Positions 39,335 through 41,353 of a stretch of DNA of 41,353 nt are shown here, piece after piece (the stretch's first letter is position 1; each line of letters opens with the position of its first letter). This DNA is from Dactylosporangium sucinum (GTDB lineage Bacteria > Actinomycetota > Actinomycetes > Mycobacteriales > Micromonosporaceae), in NCBI RefSeq assembly GCF_014647515.1, contig NZ_BMPI01000046.1, forward strand, positions 1-41,353, given 5' to 3'. Under the pieces are notes generated by a model, which saw only the letters and a list, made by a program, of their open reading frames with translations, was not told where the DNA came from and ran no database searches. The translations under genes and the position numbers were made by a program.

Positions 39335-40111
39335 ATGGAAATCGCCTCCACCACGGCCCTCATCACCGGGGGCGCGTCCGGTCTCGGGCTGGCCACCGCC
39401 GAGCGACTCGTCGCGGCCGGCGCGGCGGTCGTCATCCTGGACCTGCCACAGTCGGACGGCAGGGGCGTGGTGGACCGCCTCGGCCCGCGGGCCGTGTTCG
39501 CCGCCGGTGACGTGACCGACCCCGACACCGTCGGAAACGCCATCGTGACCGCCGCCGAGCACGGCGCGTCGATCGGCAAGCCGCTGCGCGTCGTGGTGAA
39601 CTGCGCAGGCATCGGCCCGCCGGCCAAGGTGGTCGGCCGCGACGGGCCGTTCCCGCTCGACATGTTCCGGCGGACCGTCGAGGTGAACCTCGTCGGCACG
39701 TTCAACGTCATCCGGCTGGCGGCCCAGCACCTGCTCGGGCTGGAGTTCGACGGCGAGGAGCGCGGCGTCATCGTCAACACCGCGTCGGTCGCCGCGTACG
39801 ACGGCCAGGTCGGCCAGGCGGCCTACGCCGCCTCGAAGGCGGCGATCGTGGGCATGACCCTCCCCATCGCGCGGGAGCTCGCCCGGAGCCAGGTCCGGGT
39901 GAACACGATCGCACCGGGACTGTTCGCCACGCCGCTGCTGGAAAGCCTGCCCGAGGCCGCGCAGGCCTCGCTCGCCCGGCAGGTGCCCCATCCCAGCCGG
40001 CTCGGTCGTCCGTCGGAGTACGCGGCGCTGGTCGAGCACATCATCGTCAACCCGATGATCAACGCGGAGACGATCCGGCTCGACGGCGGGATCCGAATGG
40101 CCGCCCGTTGA
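39335..40111 (+). CDS. SDR-family dehydrogenase, 3-hydroxyacyl-CoA dehydrogenase type II (HSD10)-like
   Basis: About 258 residues. TALITGGASGLGLATAERL is the nucleotide-binding motif, followed by VNCAGIGPP, NTASVAAYDG with the catalytic Ser, and YAASKAAIVGM with Tyr and Lys; the C-terminal part (VNTIAPGLFATPLL) matches HSD17B10-type enzymes, which oxidise 3-hydroxyacyl-CoA with NAD+. It would supply the step between the enoyl-CoA hydratase and thiolase, which the leftward operon lacks. ATG at 39335 with GAAAGG upstream; a longer frame from 39194 has no family-like sequence. It shares the A2 operator region with TetR-2. Confidence 0.87.
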   Translation: MEIASTTALITGGASGLGLATAERLVAAGAAVVILDLPQSDGRGVVDRLGPRAVFAAGDVTDPDTVGNAIVTAAEHGASIGKPLRVVVNCAGIGPPAKVVGRDGPFPLDMFRRTVEVNLVGTFNVIRLAAQHLLGLEFDGEERGVIVNTASVAAYDGQVGQAAYAASKAAIVGMTLPIARELARSQVRVNTIAPGLFATPLLESLPEAAQASLARQVPHPSRLGRPSEYAALVEHIIVNPMINAETIRLDGGIRMAAR

Positions 40112-41353
40112 CCGGCCCGCTGACCGGCCCGGTCGCCGGCGTCGCGGCGCGGCCCGGAGGCGGCGACCCGGCCCCCCGGCGCGATGGCGCAGGCGACGTC
40201 TACGCCGAGGCGGTCGCGGCCTTCGAGGAGGTCGCGCTGCTGGCCGCGAACGAGCGGGTGCCGCTCGACGACGTGCTGCGCCGGGCCGGGCGGCGCCTGT
40301 GCGAACTGCTCGGCGTGAGCCGGTGCTCGGTGTACCTGCGCCGCGCGGACAGCCGGTTCCAGGGGCGGGTCGGCTACAGCGCCGGGCGGCGCAACATCGA
40401 CGCCGGCGTGCGCCGGCTCGTCTCGGGCGGGGAGCACGACCTGTTCACGGCCGAGATCGTCGGCACCGCGTCCCCCGTGGTCGTGCAGGAGGCGATGACC
40501 GATCCGCGCACCATCCGCCGGACGATGCGCCGCTGGGGCGTCCGCGACATGCTCGGCGTCCCGCTCGTCGTCGACGGCGAGGTCATCGGCATCATCTACA
40601 TGGACAACGAGGCGCAGGAACACCTCTACACGACCCGCGACATCACGCTCGCCCAGGCGTTCGCCGGTCTCGTCGCCATCGCGGTCCGCCAGGCCTGGCT
40701 CTACCAGCAGCTCGCCCGCCGCACCCGGACCATCGAGCACCACCGGACGATCCTGGGCGCCGCTCAGGCGCTGTACAGCCGGCTCACCCACGCGGTCCTC
40801 GACGGCGCCGAGATCGGCGAGATGCTGGGCCTGACCGCGGAGATGCTGGGCAAGCCGGTCGTCCTGTACGACCCGGAGCTGACCGTCGTCGCCTGGGCCG
40901 CCCCGCCGTCGCTCGCCCTGCCCGACGGCCCCGGCCTGACCGCCGTGCAGCGCTGCCTGCCCCAGGTCCGCCGCGTCCTTGCCGAGCTCGACCGGGGCAG
41001 CCCGAGCAGCGTGCTGCGGGCAAGTCCGGAACTGGGCTGCCGGCGCCTGTTCGTCAGGCTGGTCGTCGACGGCGCGTGCGCCGGTTACCTCGAGTTGTGC
41101 GAGCTCGGCGGCGGGCTGTGCCCGACCGACGCGACGGCGCTCGAACAGGCGGCAACCGCGGTCGCGCTCAAGCTGCTGACAGGATCCCGCCGCGCCGGCG
41201 CACTGCCGTACGAGCGGGCGGACTACCTGGCCGACCTGCTCCACGGCCGCCGCGACGCGGCCCGGCTCGCCGACACCGCGGCCGCACTCGGTTTCGACGT
41301 CCAGAAGCGCCACCTTGCCCTGCGGCTGGCGTACGCCGGCGACCGGACCGGCG
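40108..41353 (+). CDS. GAF-domain transcriptional regulator, PucR/CdaR-like, 5' part
   Basis: The reading frame is open to the window end, so at least 415 codons. From about residue 40 to 200 there is a GAF domain (LCELLGVSRCSVYLRR, MLGVPLVVDGEVIGIIYMDN, YTTRDITLAQAFAGLVAIAV), then a linker and a second region (AEMLGKPVVLYDPELTVVAW, ERADYLADLLHGRRDAARLADTAAALGFD) of the type that precedes a PucR C-terminal helix-turn-helix. That DNA-binding part lies beyond the window. There is no ATG or GTG near the N-terminus; a TTG at 40108 overlaps the SDR stop by 4 nt (TTGA) and is my choice, with low certainty. It is probably cotranscribed with the SDR. Confidence 0.75.
   Translation, partial: MTGPLTGPVAGVAARPGGGDPAPRRDGAGDVYAEAVAAFEEVALLAANERVPLDDVLRRAGRRLCELLGVSRCSVYLRRADSRFQGRVGYSAGRRNIDAGVRRLVSGGEHDLFTAEIVGTASPVVVQEAMTDPRTIRRTMRRWGVRDMLGVPLVVDGEVIGIIYMDNEAQEHLYTTRDITLAQAFAGLVAIAVRQAWLYQQLARRTRTIEHHRTILGAAQALYSRLTHAVLDGAEIGEMLGLTAEMLGKPVVLYDPELTVVAWAAPPSLALPDGPGLTAVQRCLPQVRRVLAELDRGSPSSVLRASPELGCRRLFVRLVVDGACAGYLELCELGGGLCPTDATALEQAATAVALKLLTGSRRAGALPYERADYLADLLHGRRDAARLADTAAALGFDVQKRHLALRLAYAGDRTG

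Noticed and set aside
40109..40132. Direct repeat TGACCGGCCCG at the SDR/GAF regulator junction
   Set aside because: Two short copies only, in GC-rich sequence at a coupled gene junction; nothing suggests an attachment site or mobile element.
1..41353. CRISPR arrays, tRNA/rRNA genes, insertion sequences, prophage or defence genes
   Set aside because: No regularly spaced repeats, clover-leaf sequences, transposase or integrase motifs were seen on either strand.

Overview
The window reads as a high-GC actinobacterial chromosome segment: G/C-rich third positions throughout, many GTG starts, 4-nt stop/start overlaps, and no AT-rich islands, insertion sequences, tRNAs, rRNAs or CRISPR arrays that I can see. 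It holds about 37 protein genes in compact operons, nearly all catabolic, transport or regulatory. No species can be assigned.

Block 1 (about 1-18,660) looks like an amide/amino-compound catabolic island. A leftward operon (4953 to <1) encodes an acetamidase/formamidase-type enzyme, an amidohydrolase, a muconate-lactonizing-type enolase-superfamily enzyme, a glutamate-1-semialdehyde-type aminotransferase and the start of a 2,5-dioxovalerate-type aldehyde dehydrogenase. An IclR regulator is divergent (5052-5795). A second leftward operon (15517 to 5800) carries a full dipeptide-type ABC importer, a dimethylformamidase-large-subunit-like protein, a second amidohydrolase, an unrecognised TIM-barrel-like protein and a creatininase-family hydrolase. 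A rightward operon (15861 to 18658) carries an M20 hydrolase, a second muconate-lactonizing-type enzyme and a RidA protein. A 15-bp palindrome (TTGCGTT-N-AACGCAA) recurs upstream of these units and is the probable IclR operator.

Block 2 (about 18,780-41,353) looks like a carboxylic acid to acyl-CoA pathway. A leftward operon (23238 to 18779) has thiolase, enoyl-CoA hydratase and two acyl-CoA dehydrogenases. Rightward units carry a mandelate-racemase-type dehydratase, a ketopantoate-reductase-like protein and TetR-1; a second complete peptide-type ABC importer, a paralogous dehydratase and a second enoyl-CoA hydratase; and a fused indolepyruvate:ferredoxin oxidoreductase. Then come a leftward 2,4-dienoyl-CoA-reductase-like SDR, TetR-2, and a rightward 3-hydroxyacyl-CoA-dehydrogenase-like SDR followed by a GAF-domain regulator cut by the window end.

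Two further palindromes divide Block 2 into probable regulons. TTGACA-N4-TGTCAA lies before the first dehydratase, the importer, the oxidoreductase and the dienoyl reductase. TTAGCG-NN-CGCTAA lies before the beta-oxidation operon and between TetR-2 and its divergent SDR. My reading, an inference, is that an imported hydroxy acid is dehydrated to a 2-oxo acid, converted to acyl-CoA by the ferredoxin oxidoreductase (no acyl-CoA ligase is present), and then degraded by beta-oxidation. The substrate is unknown in both blocks.
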